Positions 17,229 to 25,301 of a stretch of DNA of 64,000 nt are shown here, piece by piece. Both the position numbers and the translations under genes were made by a program. Location of the stretch: NCBI RefSeq assembly GCF_022489065.1, contig NZ_JAKVTW010000002.1:186001-250000 (forward strand), written 5' to 3'. The notes below the pieces were generated by a model. It was not told the DNA's origin. It worked only from the letters and a program-made list of their open reading frames with translations, and ran no database searches. This stretch comes from Vreelandella neptunia. GTDB lineage: Bacteria > Pseudomonadota > Gammaproteobacteria > Pseudomonadales > Halomonadaceae. The first letter of the stretch is position 1. Every line of letters starts with the position of its first letter.

Positions 17229-18650
17229 CTAGGGCAATACTGCTGAACTGAGCTTCAAATGAAGCAGCTCAGCGGCGCTTTTGCCCGCTACAGCGCCCAG
17301 TACCACCGCGCTAAGCAGCCCGTTGCCGGAAAGGTAGCCGCTGTCGTTGGAACCCGAAACACCGCGTGCCGCGCCCCCTGCCGCGAACAGGTTGGGTAGC
17401 GCCTGGCCTTGGGTATTAAGCACTCGTGCGGTGCGGTTCACCTCTAAACCGCCTTGGGTATGAAACAGCGCACCGGTCACGCGAATGGCGTAATAGGGTG
17501 GCTTGAGCAGGTTGGCGGGTTCAAAGCTGCGGCCAAAGGTATCTTCCGTTTGCTGCTCGGCATGCTGCTGCATCGCTTTGAAGGTGGCCTGCAGCGTGGT
17601 GAGTGGCATGCTCAAGCCAGTTGCCAGCTCTTCAAGGCTAGCAAAGCTGCGTACCGCGCCACTCTCCTGAGCGTTGCGATAATCCTCAAACGCCTGAGCG
17701 GATTCATGGATGCGGGCGTCATAAAGATTCCAGGCAATTTTCTCTGGCTGGGCCAAGACCTTGGCCGCTTGCTCTGAATAGCCGCCGTGCTCGTTGGAGA
17801 AGCGCTCGCCGTTTAGATTGACCTGAATGCCGCCCTGCATCATCAGCGCCCAGCTAATCAGAATCTGGTGGGGCGTGGCTAGGGATCCATGCCCCTGGCA
17901 GGCGCCTAAATCTTTGGTGCTGGCGCCCATGGACTGACCCCACAGCAGCGCATCGCCCTGGTTACCTTCATGGCCGTAGTAGAGCGCGTGTTTGAGCGTG
18001 GGAAGGTAGCGCTCCACCAGCTCAACGTTACCGCCATAGCCGTTGCAAGCTAGAATCAACGCGTCGCAGCCGATGCTTTCGCGACTACCGTCCGGGCGCT
18101 CAAGCGTTACGCCGCGCACTCTTTGAGCATCATCAACGTGTATATCCACCACTCGCGCCTGGGTCAAAATATCGATACCTGCCGCTTCAACAGCGTTAAG
18201 CAACGCGCCCATCAACTCTTCCCCGGTACGCCGAGGCGTGGCGTGCATACGCAGGTGGCGGTGGCCGGGGTAGAGAAATCCCTCGACCAGCTCAAAGGGC
18301 ACGCTGTGTCGATCCGCTAGCCACTCAATGGTTTGGCCGGATTGGCTGGCGAGTAGCTCAACAATCGCCGGGTCTGCCTCGAAGCCATTTTTCTTCTGGA
18401 TATCCTCTGCCATGGCGTCGGCGGAATCCGTGACGCCAAGCTCATGCTGAAAGCGCGTATTAGCAGCAGGAATAAAGCCCGACGACATCGCCGTGCTGCC
18501 GCGGGGTAGCGCGTCGCGCTCCAGCACCGCCAGCTCCACACCCGCCTCTTGGGCAGCCAGTGCGGCGACCAAGCCACAGGCCCCAGCGCCAATAATCAGT
18601 AACGGCAAATGGGCATCAAAGCTGTCGTTGTTATAGGGAAGTATCGCCAT
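17229..18650 (-). CDS. FAD-dependent oxidoreductase, fumarate-reductase / urocanate-reductase-like
   Basis: A 473-residue flavoprotein of the fumarate reductase/KsdD group. The FAD motif IIGAGACGLVAALAAQEAG lies at ~18-36, followed by VLERDALPRGSTAMSSGF. The C-terminal FAD block LFAAGGAARGVSGSNDSGYLSGNGLL includes the usual GG and GNG. A catalytic-domain segment with THQGG-like FHTQGGLEV near 397 is present. There is no signal peptide and no haem motif, so it is cytosolic. It is last in the minus-strand catabolic operon, its ATG overlapping the previous stop as TAATG. Family members reduce or form a C=C bond next to a carbonyl. Here it may reduce or desaturate a maleate- or imide-type intermediate (inference). 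Confidence 0.82.
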   Translation of the reverse strand: MAILPYNNDSFDAHLPLLIIGAGACGLVAALAAQEAGVELAVLERDALPRGSTAMSSGFIPAANTRFQHELGVTDSADAMAEDIQKKNGFEADPAIVELLASQSGQTIEWLADRHSVPFELVEGFLYPGHRHLRMHATPRRTGEELMGALLNAVEAAGIDILTQARVVDIHVDDAQRVRGVTLERPDGSRESIGCDALILACNGYGGNVELVERYLPTLKHALYYGHEGNQGDALLWGQSMGASTKDLGACQGHGSLATPHQILISWALMMQGGIQVNLNGERFSNEHGGYSEQAAKVLAQPEKIAWNLYDARIHESAQAFEDYRNAQESGAVRSFASLEELATGLSMPLTTLQATFKAMQQHAEQQTEDTFGRSFEPANLLKPPYYAIRVTGALFHTQGGLEVNRTARVLNTQGQALPNLFAAGGAARGVSGSNDSGYLSGNGLLSAVVLGAVAGKSAAELLHLKLSSAVLP

Positions 18651-19582
18651 TACGCCTGCTCCCCTGCACGATGAAACGCATCAAGAATCTCGCCCGCCGG
18701 GGCCTGCCATACTTCTGGGTGCCCGCTGATATGGGCCAGCACCTCTTCCAGGCAGGCAATCCGGTGAGGCTGGCCGACCAACCAGGGGTGAAGGTTCAAG
18801 GCAAACAGTCGCCCGCCCTGCTCGCGGGACTCTGCCAACAGGAAGTCGAAAGCGTCTTTCACCTGAGTCACCCAGGAATCCTCCGAGTGCAGGTTCTGGC
18901 CGATCACAAACTGGTCCTCGATCTCGGTGGCCAGCGGCATCATGGTTAAACAGCCGGTTTTGGTTTCACAAGCATAAGGCATATCGTCGTTGACCCAGTC
19001 GGCACAGTATTCGATGCAGTTCTCTGCCAGCAGGTCAGGGGTGTTGAAACTTTGGTGCTTGGCTGGGCTTAGCCAGCCGCGAACAGGCTGGCCGGTGACG
19101 CGCCGCAGCGTGTCGACGGAACGCTTGACCAGCTCGGCTTCCTCTTCAATCGGCTGGCCGCCGTAGTGCAGGTGATCCATATTCCAGCCGTGGGCGATAA
19201 ATTCACCGCCATGCTCTTTCAGGCGCTGCACCAAATAGGGCGTCTGCTCCGCTAACTGGGCGTTGATAGCAAAGGTGGGCGTGATGTTGTAAGCCGTCAG
19301 CGCTTTGAGTACCCGATAAATCCCCACGCGGTTGCCGTAATCCCGCAGCGAGAAGTGGCGCAGATCCGGGTAGGGCATGGTCATGCCGTTAGGCACCTTA
19401 AACGGCTTGCCGCGCTGGTTAAGCGGGTAGAACTGTAGCGAGATATTGATCCATACCGCCAGGGTTTTGCCCTCGGGCCAGGTGACCGTTGGGCGTTCAC
19501 TTAGCATCGACCACGCATAGCGCTCGTGGTCGTAGCCGTGGCGGCGTAAAGGGTAGTCGAGATAGTCGTCGTTAAGCGCCAT
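18650..19582 (-). CDS. Polysaccharide-deacetylase-family amidohydrolase, PuuE/imidase-like (copy 2)
   Basis: A 310-residue NodB-fold protein close to the PuuE allantoinase branch rather than to chitin deacetylases. Markers are HFSLRDYGNRVGIYRVLKAL near 79, TFAINAQLAE, EFIAHGWNMDH near 140, RGWLSP near 184 and the C-terminal LNLHPWLVGQPHR near 265. A frame open to 19735 adds 51 unlikely residues that overlap the paralogous gene. The ATG at 19582 has AGGGG upstream and only a 4-base gap to that gene, so I use it. Family members hydrolyse cyclic amides and ureides (allantoin), and bacterial cyclic imidases have been placed in this family (as I recall). It probably opens a ring C-N bond in this pathway. 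Confidence 0.8.
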   Translation of the reverse strand: MALNDDYLDYPLRRHGYDHERYAWSMLSERPTVTWPEGKTLAVWINISLQFYPLNQRGKPFKVPNGMTMPYPDLRHFSLRDYGNRVGIYRVLKALTAYNITPTFAINAQLAEQTPYLVQRLKEHGGEFIAHGWNMDHLHYGGQPIEEEAELVKRSVDTLRRVTGQPVRGWLSPAKHQSFNTPDLLAENCIEYCADWVNDDMPYACETKTGCLTMMPLATEIEDQFVIGQNLHSEDSWVTQVKDAFDFLLAESREQGGRLFALNLHPWLVGQPHRIACLEEVLAHISGHPEVWQAPAGEILDAFHRAGEQA

Positions 19583-19586
19583 AGCG

Positions 19587-20540
19587 TTACCCCTGTTTAC
19601 TTGCGGTGGCGGCCTGGGCCGCGATGCTGTCGAGGGCGACATCGTAATAGTTGGCCAAGTAGTAGTCGGCAATCTCGCGGCCGGTGGCGACCCATACATC
19701 CGGATGGCCGGTAATGTACTCAAGTGCCTCTTCAAACGCCTTGATCCGGTGCGGACAGCTCACCTGATAGTTGTGAGTGGGAATGCACATCACGGTGCCG
19801 GACTCGGCGCCTTCGGCATACAGCCGGTCAAAGTGGCGCTTGAGCATAGTGGCATACTGGCGCGGCTCTACCTTGTTCACGGCGTAGACGATGGTGTCGT
19901 TCATCTCCAGCGAGTAGGGCATGGAGATAAACCGCTTGCCGGAACGAACGCTGACCGGCGTTGGCTGGTCGTCGTGGAACAGATCGCAGGTGTAAAGCCC
20001 GCCTTTGTCGCCGAAAAGCTCTTCGCCCACTTCTGCAAACAGATCCAGGGTGCGCTCTGAGTGAGAGAGTGCCGGGGCTAGATAGCCAGCGCAGGCCTGG
20101 CCAGTATGACGGTGTATGGTTTCCATACTGTCGCGGATCATCGCCCGCTCCTGGGCTTCGCTCAGGCCGTAGGTGTAGCGTGTGTTGTAGATGCCGTGGC
20201 TAAAGAACTCCCAGTCACGCTCGCGGCACATCTGGATAATCTCAGGGTGGTGCTCGCAGAGCGCCACCGACAGCGACACCGAACCGCGAATGCCGTACTT
20301 ATCCAGCAGAGCCATCTGGCGCTGGTGGCCAACCCGGTTGCCGTAGTCGCGAATGCTGTAGCCAGGAACCGAAGGGTGCGGATGCGGCCAAGGGTTACGC
20401 TGCGGGTTCAGCGGTGGGTCGAGTTCGTAATACTCGATATTGGGTGCGACCCAGAAAGCGACTTTCGCCCCGCCTGGCCAGGTGATCTTGGGGCGCTGGT
20501 CATAGGCCCAGTAGTCGTAAACGCCGAGTGACTCTTTCAT
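19587..20540 (-). CDS. Polysaccharide-deacetylase-family amidohydrolase, PuuE/imidase-like (copy 1)
   Basis: A 317-residue NodB-fold protein paralogous to the next gene: both share WPGG or WPEG near the N-terminus, SxRDYGNRVG (here YSIRDYGNRVGHQRQ near 76), an F-x-HG motif (FFSHGIYNTRYTYG near 135) and a C-terminal PHRI. In this copy the usual LHPxLxGQPHRI block reads PTHNYQVSCPHRI, so the active sites differ and the two probably act on different substrates or form a heteromer. No signal peptide. It lies 15 bases from the upstream isochorismatase-family gene in one operon. Likely role: hydrolysis of a cyclic amide, imide or ureide (inference). Confidence 0.8.
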   Translation of the reverse strand: MKESLGVYDYWAYDQRPKITWPGGAKVAFWVAPNIEYYELDPPLNPQRNPWPHPHPSVPGYSIRDYGNRVGHQRQMALLDKYGIRGSVSLSVALCEHHPEIIQMCRERDWEFFSHGIYNTRYTYGLSEAQERAMIRDSMETIHRHTGQACAGYLAPALSHSERTLDLFAEVGEELFGDKGGLYTCDLFHDDQPTPVSVRSGKRFISMPYSLEMNDTIVYAVNKVEPRQYATMLKRHFDRLYAEGAESGTVMCIPTHNYQVSCPHRIKAFEEALEYITGHPDVWVATGREIADYYLANYYDVALDSIAAQAATASKQG

Positions 20541-20555
20541 GGCTGGCTCCTGTTA

Positions 20556-21221
20556 TCACCCATTACCGTCCAACCACGCTAATACCTCGGCCACCGGCAG
20601 TACGTCGGCATACTTAAGGTGTAGGTCGGTCAGGTTGGCGTAGTGGTAGCTTTCGTGTTTATCCGATACGCACTCCATCGGCACGATAGTGCGGTAGCCT
20701 CGGGACAGGCTTTCCACCGCGGTAGCGCGGATGCAGCCAGAGGTAGAGCCACCGGTAATAATCACCGTATCGACCTGATGCCACACCAGCAGCGACTGTA
20801 GCGGGGTTTCAAAAAATGCTGAGGGCATGCGCTTGGTATAGATCACATCCCGGCTGCGATCGATTTCACATCGCTCGTCGAACTCGGCGCGCTCAGAGTC
20901 GTACTTAATGTTTTGCAGTGAGTCCGGCGTATCGGTCCGCGTGCCCCATACCCCCGCATCTTCGGCGGAGTCCAAAAAAGCCACATGCGTCCAGACCACC
21001 GGCCAGCCTTTCTCCCGAAAACCGCGGGCCAGTTGGTTGGTGTACTCCAACTGTTTGGGGTCTGTTTCGTAGGCGGTTTTAAAGAGATCGGTACGGGTGT
21101 AGGCCTTTTGCGGATCAACGTTCACCAGCACTGCTTTATTACCAAAGCCAAACGGCACCCGCTGGGGGTTGGCCATGACGTCGTTAAAAATCTCTTTCGC
21201 CGTTTTATCGGTGATCTGCAT
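20556..21221 (-). CDS. Isochorismatase-family amidohydrolase (maleamate/N-carbamoylsarcosine amidase-like)
   Basis: A 221-residue cysteine hydrolase with the triad visible: Asp36 in LVNVDPQKAY, Lys130 in IYTKRMPSAFF, and Cys163 in ITGGSTSGCIRATAVE, including the cis-peptide before the nucleophile. The long N-terminal extension and the TSGCIRATA loop resemble N-carbamoylsarcosine amidohydrolase and the maleamate amidases of nicotinate degradation (NicF) rather than true isochorismatases. In those enzymes it releases ammonia from a half-amide. Placed between ring-opening amidases and a C-C lyase, it would convert the half-amide to the dicarboxylate (inference). Confidence 0.85.
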   Translation of the reverse strand: MQITDKTAKEIFNDVMANPQRVPFGFGNKAVLVNVDPQKAYTRTDLFKTAYETDPKQLEYTNQLARGFREKGWPVVWTHVAFLDSAEDAGVWGTRTDTPDSLQNIKYDSERAEFDERCEIDRSRDVIYTKRMPSAFFETPLQSLLVWHQVDTVIITGGSTSGCIRATAVESLSRGYRTIVPMECVSDKHESYHYANLTDLHLKYADVLPVAEVLAWLDGNG

Positions 21222-21278
21222 CGTCGTCTCCTGAATTTGCTTATTTATAAATCATCGGCACACGTTGAGAAGCGAGCG

Positions 21279-22172
21279 TTAGCGATTGTCGTACTGCTCG
21301 CCAAGCTCCAGCATCGCCTGGGTGCCTAGGTAGTCGTTAAGCTGTTTGAAATCGAGCATCTGGTCGCGGAAGGCGTCGGTGGTGCCATCCTGTTTCAGGG
21401 TGGCAAAGAAGCGACTGGCCATATGAGTAATCGCTCGTACCAGCGCGCCGGGGAAAATCACCAGCGAGAAGCCTAGGTCTTCCAGCGCCTGGGCGTTCTG
21501 CAGCGGCGTGTCTCCGCCCTCGACCATATTGGCCATAATCGGCACATTGCCTTTGAACTGGGTCATGATCTTGCTGATATCTTCGTCGCTACGAATACCT
21601 TCGATAAACAGCATATCGACGCCCGCTTCATAATAGGCTTGGGCGCGCTCAATGGCGCTGTCGGTGCCTTCCACGCCAAGGGCGTCGGTGCGGCCGATAA
21701 TCAGGGTGCTGTCGCTTTCACGGGCGTCCAGAGCTGCGTGTAGTTTACCCACCATTTCGCTTTTGGAGACCAGGGTTTTACCGCGCAGGTGGCCGCAGCG
21801 CTTGGGATAGGTTTGATCTTCTAACTGAATCGCGTTGGCGCCCGAACGCTCCAGCAAGCGCACGCTGCGCATCACGTTCATGGCGTTGCCAAAGCCGGTA
21901 TCACAATCCACCACAACAGATAAATTAGTGCGTTCGCGAATATGCGACATCGCAGTGCAAATTTCGGTAATGCTGAGTAAGCCAATATCCGGCCGCCCCA
22001 GCTGGGTATAGGCCAGGCTAGCACCGGAAAGGTAGACCGTATCGAAGCCTGCCTGCTCGGCAAGTGAAGCGCCAAGGGCGTCAAACACGCCGGGGGCGAC
22101 CACAATGGAGCTGTCTTTCAACTGCTGCTTAAGTTGGGCTGGCTGGTGTGAGGCGTGCTGTTGGCGTGTCAT
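21279..22172 (-). CDS. ICL/PEP-mutase superfamily C-C lyase (dimethylmalate / methylisocitrate lyase-like)
   Basis: A 297-residue TIM-barrel protein. Substrate and Mg ligands are at VVVDCDTGFGN (Asp89, Asp91) and QLEDQ near 116. The flexible catalytic loop reads YPKRCGHLRGK with Cys126. That KRCGH motif marks true lyases (isocitrate, 2-methylisocitrate and 2,3-dimethylmalate lyases) and is lacking in the PEP-mutase and oxaloacetate-decarboxylase branches (family knowledge). The N-terminal substrate loop VVAPGVFDALGASLAEQAGF and YLSGAS are family standard. The expected reaction is retro-aldol/Claisen cleavage of a 2-hydroxy dicarboxylate to pyruvate or glyoxylate plus a second acid. The adjacent LeuCD-like hydratase would supply the malate-type substrate. 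Confidence 0.85.
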   Translation of the reverse strand: MTRQQHASHQPAQLKQQLKDSSIVVAPGVFDALGASLAEQAGFDTVYLSGASLAYTQLGRPDIGLLSITEICTAMSHIRERTNLSVVVDCDTGFGNAMNVMRSVRLLERSGANAIQLEDQTYPKRCGHLRGKTLVSKSEMVGKLHAALDARESDSTLIIGRTDALGVEGTDSAIERAQAYYEAGVDMLFIEGIRSDEDISKIMTQFKGNVPIMANMVEGGDTPLQNAQALEDLGFSLVIFPGALVRAITHMASRFFATLKQDGTTDAFRDQMLDFKQLNDYLGTQAMLELGEQYDNR

Positions 22173-22200
22173 AAATATCTCGTCACTCTAGGAAAAAGGG

Positions 22201-22244
22201 TAGTCAGAAAACGATAGTAAGAAAAACGATAGTCAGAAAAACAT
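22201..22244. repeat. Three tandem copies of a 14-15 base unit
   Basis: TAGTCAGAAAACGA, TAGTAAGAAAAACGA and TAGTCAGAAAAACAT follow one another in the gap between the SnoaL-like and lyase genes. It lies just upstream of the lyase start on the minus strand, so copy number could change spacing or mRNA structure there. Confidence 0.7.
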
Positions 22245-22255
22245 GAGCGGTGGAT

Positions 22256-22675
22256 TCAGGGGTTAGCGGTGGCAGTTTGTGTTAGCGCCAAGTCGTTCCA
22301 AACATCCTGACGGGTAATCAGGCCATCGGTGAGTTCAAAGCGGTCAATAAAGCGCACGCCCGCTGAAGTACTGCCATCCAGCCACTCCACTGTGAGCTCG
22401 CCATGGCAAAAAACGACTATTACAGAACCAGCGCCGTGAGTGGGGTAGTCGCACTGCTCGACGGCGTAAATCGTTTTGCTCACCCGGCGGTAGCGGTTTT
22501 TGGCCCATTCGACAACCTCGCTGAGCCGTTGCATCGGTGGCGCGCCAGGAAACTGCATGACTACGTCTACGGCGAGGTAGCGCTCAGCGCTGGCTAAGTC
22601 GCGGGCTTCCATAGCACTTAAAAAAGCGCGTACCTGCTCAGCGCTAGTGTTTTTCTCACAGCGGTTTTCCGTCAT
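22256..22675 (-). CDS. SnoaL/NTF2-like protein
   Basis: A 139-residue protein with the SnoaL/NTF2-like pattern: an N-terminal helix pair (VRAFLSAMEARDLASAERYLAVDVVMQFPG), a middle strand with TVEWLDGSTSAGVRFIDRFEL and a C-terminal strand ITRQDVWND. Members are cone-shaped dimers acting as small isomerases, cyclases, hydratases or ligand binders, so the reaction cannot be named. It is first in the minus-strand catabolic operon, 143 bases from the GntR operator, and could act on an unstable ring-opened intermediate (inference). Confidence 0.75.
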   Translation of the reverse strand: MTENRCEKNTSAEQVRAFLSAMEARDLASAERYLAVDVVMQFPGAPPMQRLSEVVEWAKNRYRRVSKTIYAVEQCDYPTHGAGSVIVVFCHGELTVEWLDGSTSAGVRFIDRFELTDGLITRQDVWNDLALTQTATANP

Positions 22676-22816
22676 AGATAACGCTCGACTCTTTGGCTAA
22701 TCGCTGCCCATCTGAAACCCTTATTTGAAACCCGGTTGTTAGCGATACTTAAGGGGGCTGGTTCTGTAATAATGGCTTTCAAACGGCAGTAATTGTGTTA
22801 TTAACTGGCTGTCGAT

Positions 22817-22836
22817 ATGTATTATATGTAATACAT
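22817..22836. promoter_or_regulatory. GntR operator, copy 1 (ATGTATTA-N4-TAATACAT)
   Basis: Perfect 8-bp arms with a 4-base centre, lying between the divergent minus-strand operon and the GntR gene. The same TGTATTA/TAATACA arms with the same spacing recur at 23738-23755, on the other side of the GntR gene. That makes it the likely binding site of the GntR protein (inference from repetition and position). Confidence 0.75.
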
Positions 22837-22909
22837 TTTTATGTCTATTATTATCCCTACGTCAAGCCTGTTATGAATTTTTTGAACCACATCCTGAGGA
22901 GAGGCGTGG

Positions 22910-23716
22910 ATGAGTGAGGCACAATCCTCCGCGGTAGGCGGCACTAAATCCCACCGCATCTACCTGCTGCTGAAAGACGCTATTTTGAGTGGACGGCTGC
23001 CTGCGGGCAGTAAATTAGCCGGTGAAAATAAACTGGCAGAGCAGCATGGCGTGTCGCGAGTTACCGTTCGGCGTGCCATGGAGGCGCTGCAAACGACAGG
23101 CATGGTAGAGCGTAAGGCTGGGGTGGGGACGGTGGTATTGGAGCAGCCGTTGGACGCGACGGTGATGACCGCCAGCGTGTCTAATCTGATGCCCAATATG
23201 GTCAAGATGAGCCAAGCTTCCCAGGTGCGGCTGCTGGAGTTTGCCTATGTGCTACCACCGGAAATGGTTCGCGAGCGGTTAGGTATGGCGCAGAACGGCA
23301 AGGTACAGCGCTCGGTGCGTGTCCGTATGGTCGACGATAAGCCATTTTCCCATCTGGTGACCCACGTCCCCGAATCTATTGCTCTGCACTACAACGAGAT
23401 GGATTTAGCCAATACGCCGCTGTTTGTGCTGCTAGAGCGCAGTGGCGTAAAGGTCGACCACGCTTCCCAATCGATTTCCGCTACGTTGGCTAGCCATGAA
23501 GTGGCTGAAGCACTAGATGTTGCCGTAGGTTCGCCGCTGATTTCACTTACCCGCGTTGTGTTTGATGAGCAGGGCCGGGGCGTAGAGCATTTGGATGCAC
23601 TCTATCGTCCGGATCGTTACCGCTTCCAGATAGATCTTGAGCGAAACGGCGACGATAACTCCCGCTACTGGGAACCGAAAGTGGGTGGAATGCCCACCAG
23701 CGGCAAGGCTGAGTAG
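22910..23716 (+). CDS. GntR/HutC-family regulator with UTRA domain
   Basis: A 268-residue regulator. The winged helix-turn-helix at ~14-78 (HRIYLLLKDAILSGRLPAGSKL, then NKLAEQHGVSRVTVRRAMEAL) is followed by a UTRA ligand-binding domain from about 100 to 250 (RVRMVDDKPFSHLVTHVPES, then SATLASHEVAEALDV and the terminal DALYRPDRYRFQIDL). It is divergent to the amidase/lyase operon and followed by the LeuCD-like genes. Matching palindromes flank it on both sides, so it very likely represses itself and both arms until a pathway ligand binds (inference). GAGGAG lies before its ATG. Confidence 0.9.
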   Translation: MSEAQSSAVGGTKSHRIYLLLKDAILSGRLPAGSKLAGENKLAEQHGVSRVTVRRAMEALQTTGMVERKAGVGTVVLEQPLDATVMTASVSNLMPNMVKMSQASQVRLLEFAYVLPPEMVRERLGMAQNGKVQRSVRVRMVDDKPFSHLVTHVPESIALHYNEMDLANTPLFVLLERSGVKVDHASQSISATLASHEVAEALDVAVGSPLISLTRVVFDEQGRGVEHLDALYRPDRYRFQIDLERNGDDNSRYWEPKVGGMPTSGKAE

Positions 23717-23737
23717 TGTGATTAGGTTGATTTTTAA

Positions 23738-23755
23738 TGTATTAAATTTAATACA
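23738..23755. promoter_or_regulatory. GntR operator, copy 2 (TGTATTA-N4-TAATACA)
   Basis: Perfect 7-bp arms around AATT, 107 bases upstream of the LeuC-like start, identical in arms and spacing to the copy at 22818-22835. A further half-site, AATACA, occurs at 23773-23778, just before a possible -35 TTGACC at 23780-23785. Confidence 0.75.
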
Positions 23756-23861
23756 GATTTAAAATTATAAAAAATACATTTGACCTGTGTTGTGAAACTG
23801 CGCTAGTTGTATTGGGTGAGAATGATAAGTCCAACGAAGGCCGAGGCAACGAGCGACGACA

Positions 23862-25301
23862 ATGAGCACCCCAACAACGCTATTTGACAAAGTTTGGCAG
23901 GCCCATGAGGTTCACCGCAGTGACAGCGGTCAGAGCCTGCTGTGGATTGACCGTCACTTTGTCCATGAAGGCTCCTTTCATGCGTTCAATAAGCTCGCTG
24001 AGCGTGCACTGCCCGTTGCCCGGCCCGATCTGACCTTTGGCATTGCTGACCACTACGTACCAACGCTAGCCCGAGATTTGGCAGGCGTTGCCGATCCCAA
24101 AGTGCGCTCAATGATTGAGCAGCTCTCCCAGAATACCCAGCAACACGGTGTGACGCTGTTTGGCCTGGATGACCCCCGCCAGGGCATCGTGCATGTTCTC
24201 GGGCCGGAGCAGGGGCTCACTCAGCCCGGGATGGTGATGGTGTGTGGCGATAGCCATACCGCTACTCACGGTGCCTTTGGCAGCATTGCCTTCGGTATTG
24301 GCGCATCAGAAGTCGCCCACGTGCTGGCCACCCAAACGTTGTGGCAAAGCAAGCCCAAGGTGATGCGCATCACGGTGGAAGGCCAACTGGCCGAAGGCAT
24401 CACCGCCAAGGATGTCGCGCTCACCTGGATTGCCCGTTTGGGTGCTGATGGTGCACGAGGCTACGCCATCGAGTACGCCGGTGAGGCGATTCGTTCGCTC
24501 TCCATGGAAGCGCGTTTGACGCTGTGCAACCTCTCCATTGAGGGCGGGGGTCGCTGTGGCATGATCGCGCCTGATCAAACCACCTTCGACTATTTGCGCG
24601 AGCGCCCCTGGAGTCCAAAAGGTGACGCTTTCGACCAAGCCTGCGCTTACTGGTCCACGCTCTACAGTGACCCAGGCGCCAGCTTTGATCTAGAAGTGAC
24701 GCTGCATGCCGATGAGATTGCTCCGACAGTGACCTGGGGCGTTTCGCCGGAAGAAGCACTGCCTATTGATCGCGCAGTACCGGATCCCGAGCAACTTAGC
24801 GACCCCGCCAAAGCGCGCCAGGCCAGAGATAGCTTGGCCTATATGGGCTTAACACCAGGCCAAAAGCTCACCGACATCAAAATTGACCGAGTTTTTATTG
24901 GCTCCTGCACTAACGCCCGCATTGAAGACTTACGCGCCGCTGCCGCCATACTGGCAGGCCACAAAAGCCGCGTACCCGGCATGGTCTCGCCCGGCTCAAC
25001 GTTAGTGAAAACCCAGGCGGAAGCGGAGGGGTTAGACCGCATTTTTATCGACGCAGGGCTCGAGTGGCGCCACTCCGGATGCTCCATGTGTGTGGGTATG
25101 AACGGTGATTTGGTCGCCAGCGGCGAGCGCTGTGCTTCCACCACCAATCGCAACTTCAAGGGTCGCCAGGGGCCAGGGGCGCGTACGCATCTGATGTCAC
25201 CTCCCATGGTGGCCGCTGCGGCGGTCAGTGGACGGCTGGCCGATGTACGGACGTTAACGGCGGGCAGTGACTCATCCGTTCAGGCTTCAGGAGCGCACTA
25301 A
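23862..25301 (+). CDS. Aconitase-family hydratase large subunit (LeuC-like)
   Basis: A 479-residue protein of the isopropylmalate-dehydratase large-subunit family. The three [4Fe-4S] cysteines are visible: Cys349 in FIGSCTNAR, and Cys407 and Cys410 in GCSMCVGMN. Other markers are RHFVHEGSFHAF near 31, CGDSHTATHGAFGSIAFGIG near 128 and SIEGGGRCGMI near 225. With the small subunit it adds or removes water at a double bond of a dicarboxylate. Sitting beside a GntR gene, an ICL-type lyase and a TRAP importer, it is more likely a catabolic maleate/alkylmaleate hydratase (as in maleate hydratase and dimethylmaleate hydratase) than leucine biosynthesis (inference). Its stop overlaps the next start as TAATG. 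Confidence 0.85.
   Translation: MSTPTTLFDKVWQAHEVHRSDSGQSLLWIDRHFVHEGSFHAFNKLAERALPVARPDLTFGIADHYVPTLARDLAGVADPKVRSMIEQLSQNTQQHGVTLFGLDDPRQGIVHVLGPEQGLTQPGMVMVCGDSHTATHGAFGSIAFGIGASEVAHVLATQTLWQSKPKVMRITVEGQLAEGITAKDVALTWIARLGADGARGYAIEYAGEAIRSLSMEARLTLCNLSIEGGGRCGMIAPDQTTFDYLRERPWSPKGDAFDQACAYWSTLYSDPGASFDLEVTLHADEIAPTVTWGVSPEEALPIDRAVPDPEQLSDPAKARQARDSLAYMGLTPGQKLTDIKIDRVFIGSCTNARIEDLRAAAAILAGHKSRVPGMVSPGSTLVKTQAEAEGLDRIFIDAGLEWRHSGCSMCVGMNGDLVASGERCASTTNRNFKGRQGPGARTHLMSPPMVAAAAVSGRLADVRTLTAGSDSSVQASGAH

Noticed and set aside
19583..19735. 51-residue N-terminal extension of the second PuuE-like gene
   Set aside because: It overlaps the paralogous gene in another frame and has no family sequence; AGGGG precedes the ATG at 19582.
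21279..22172. Oxaloacetate decarboxylase or PEP mutase
   Set aside because: The catalytic-loop Cys of KRCGH is present, which marks the lyase branch.
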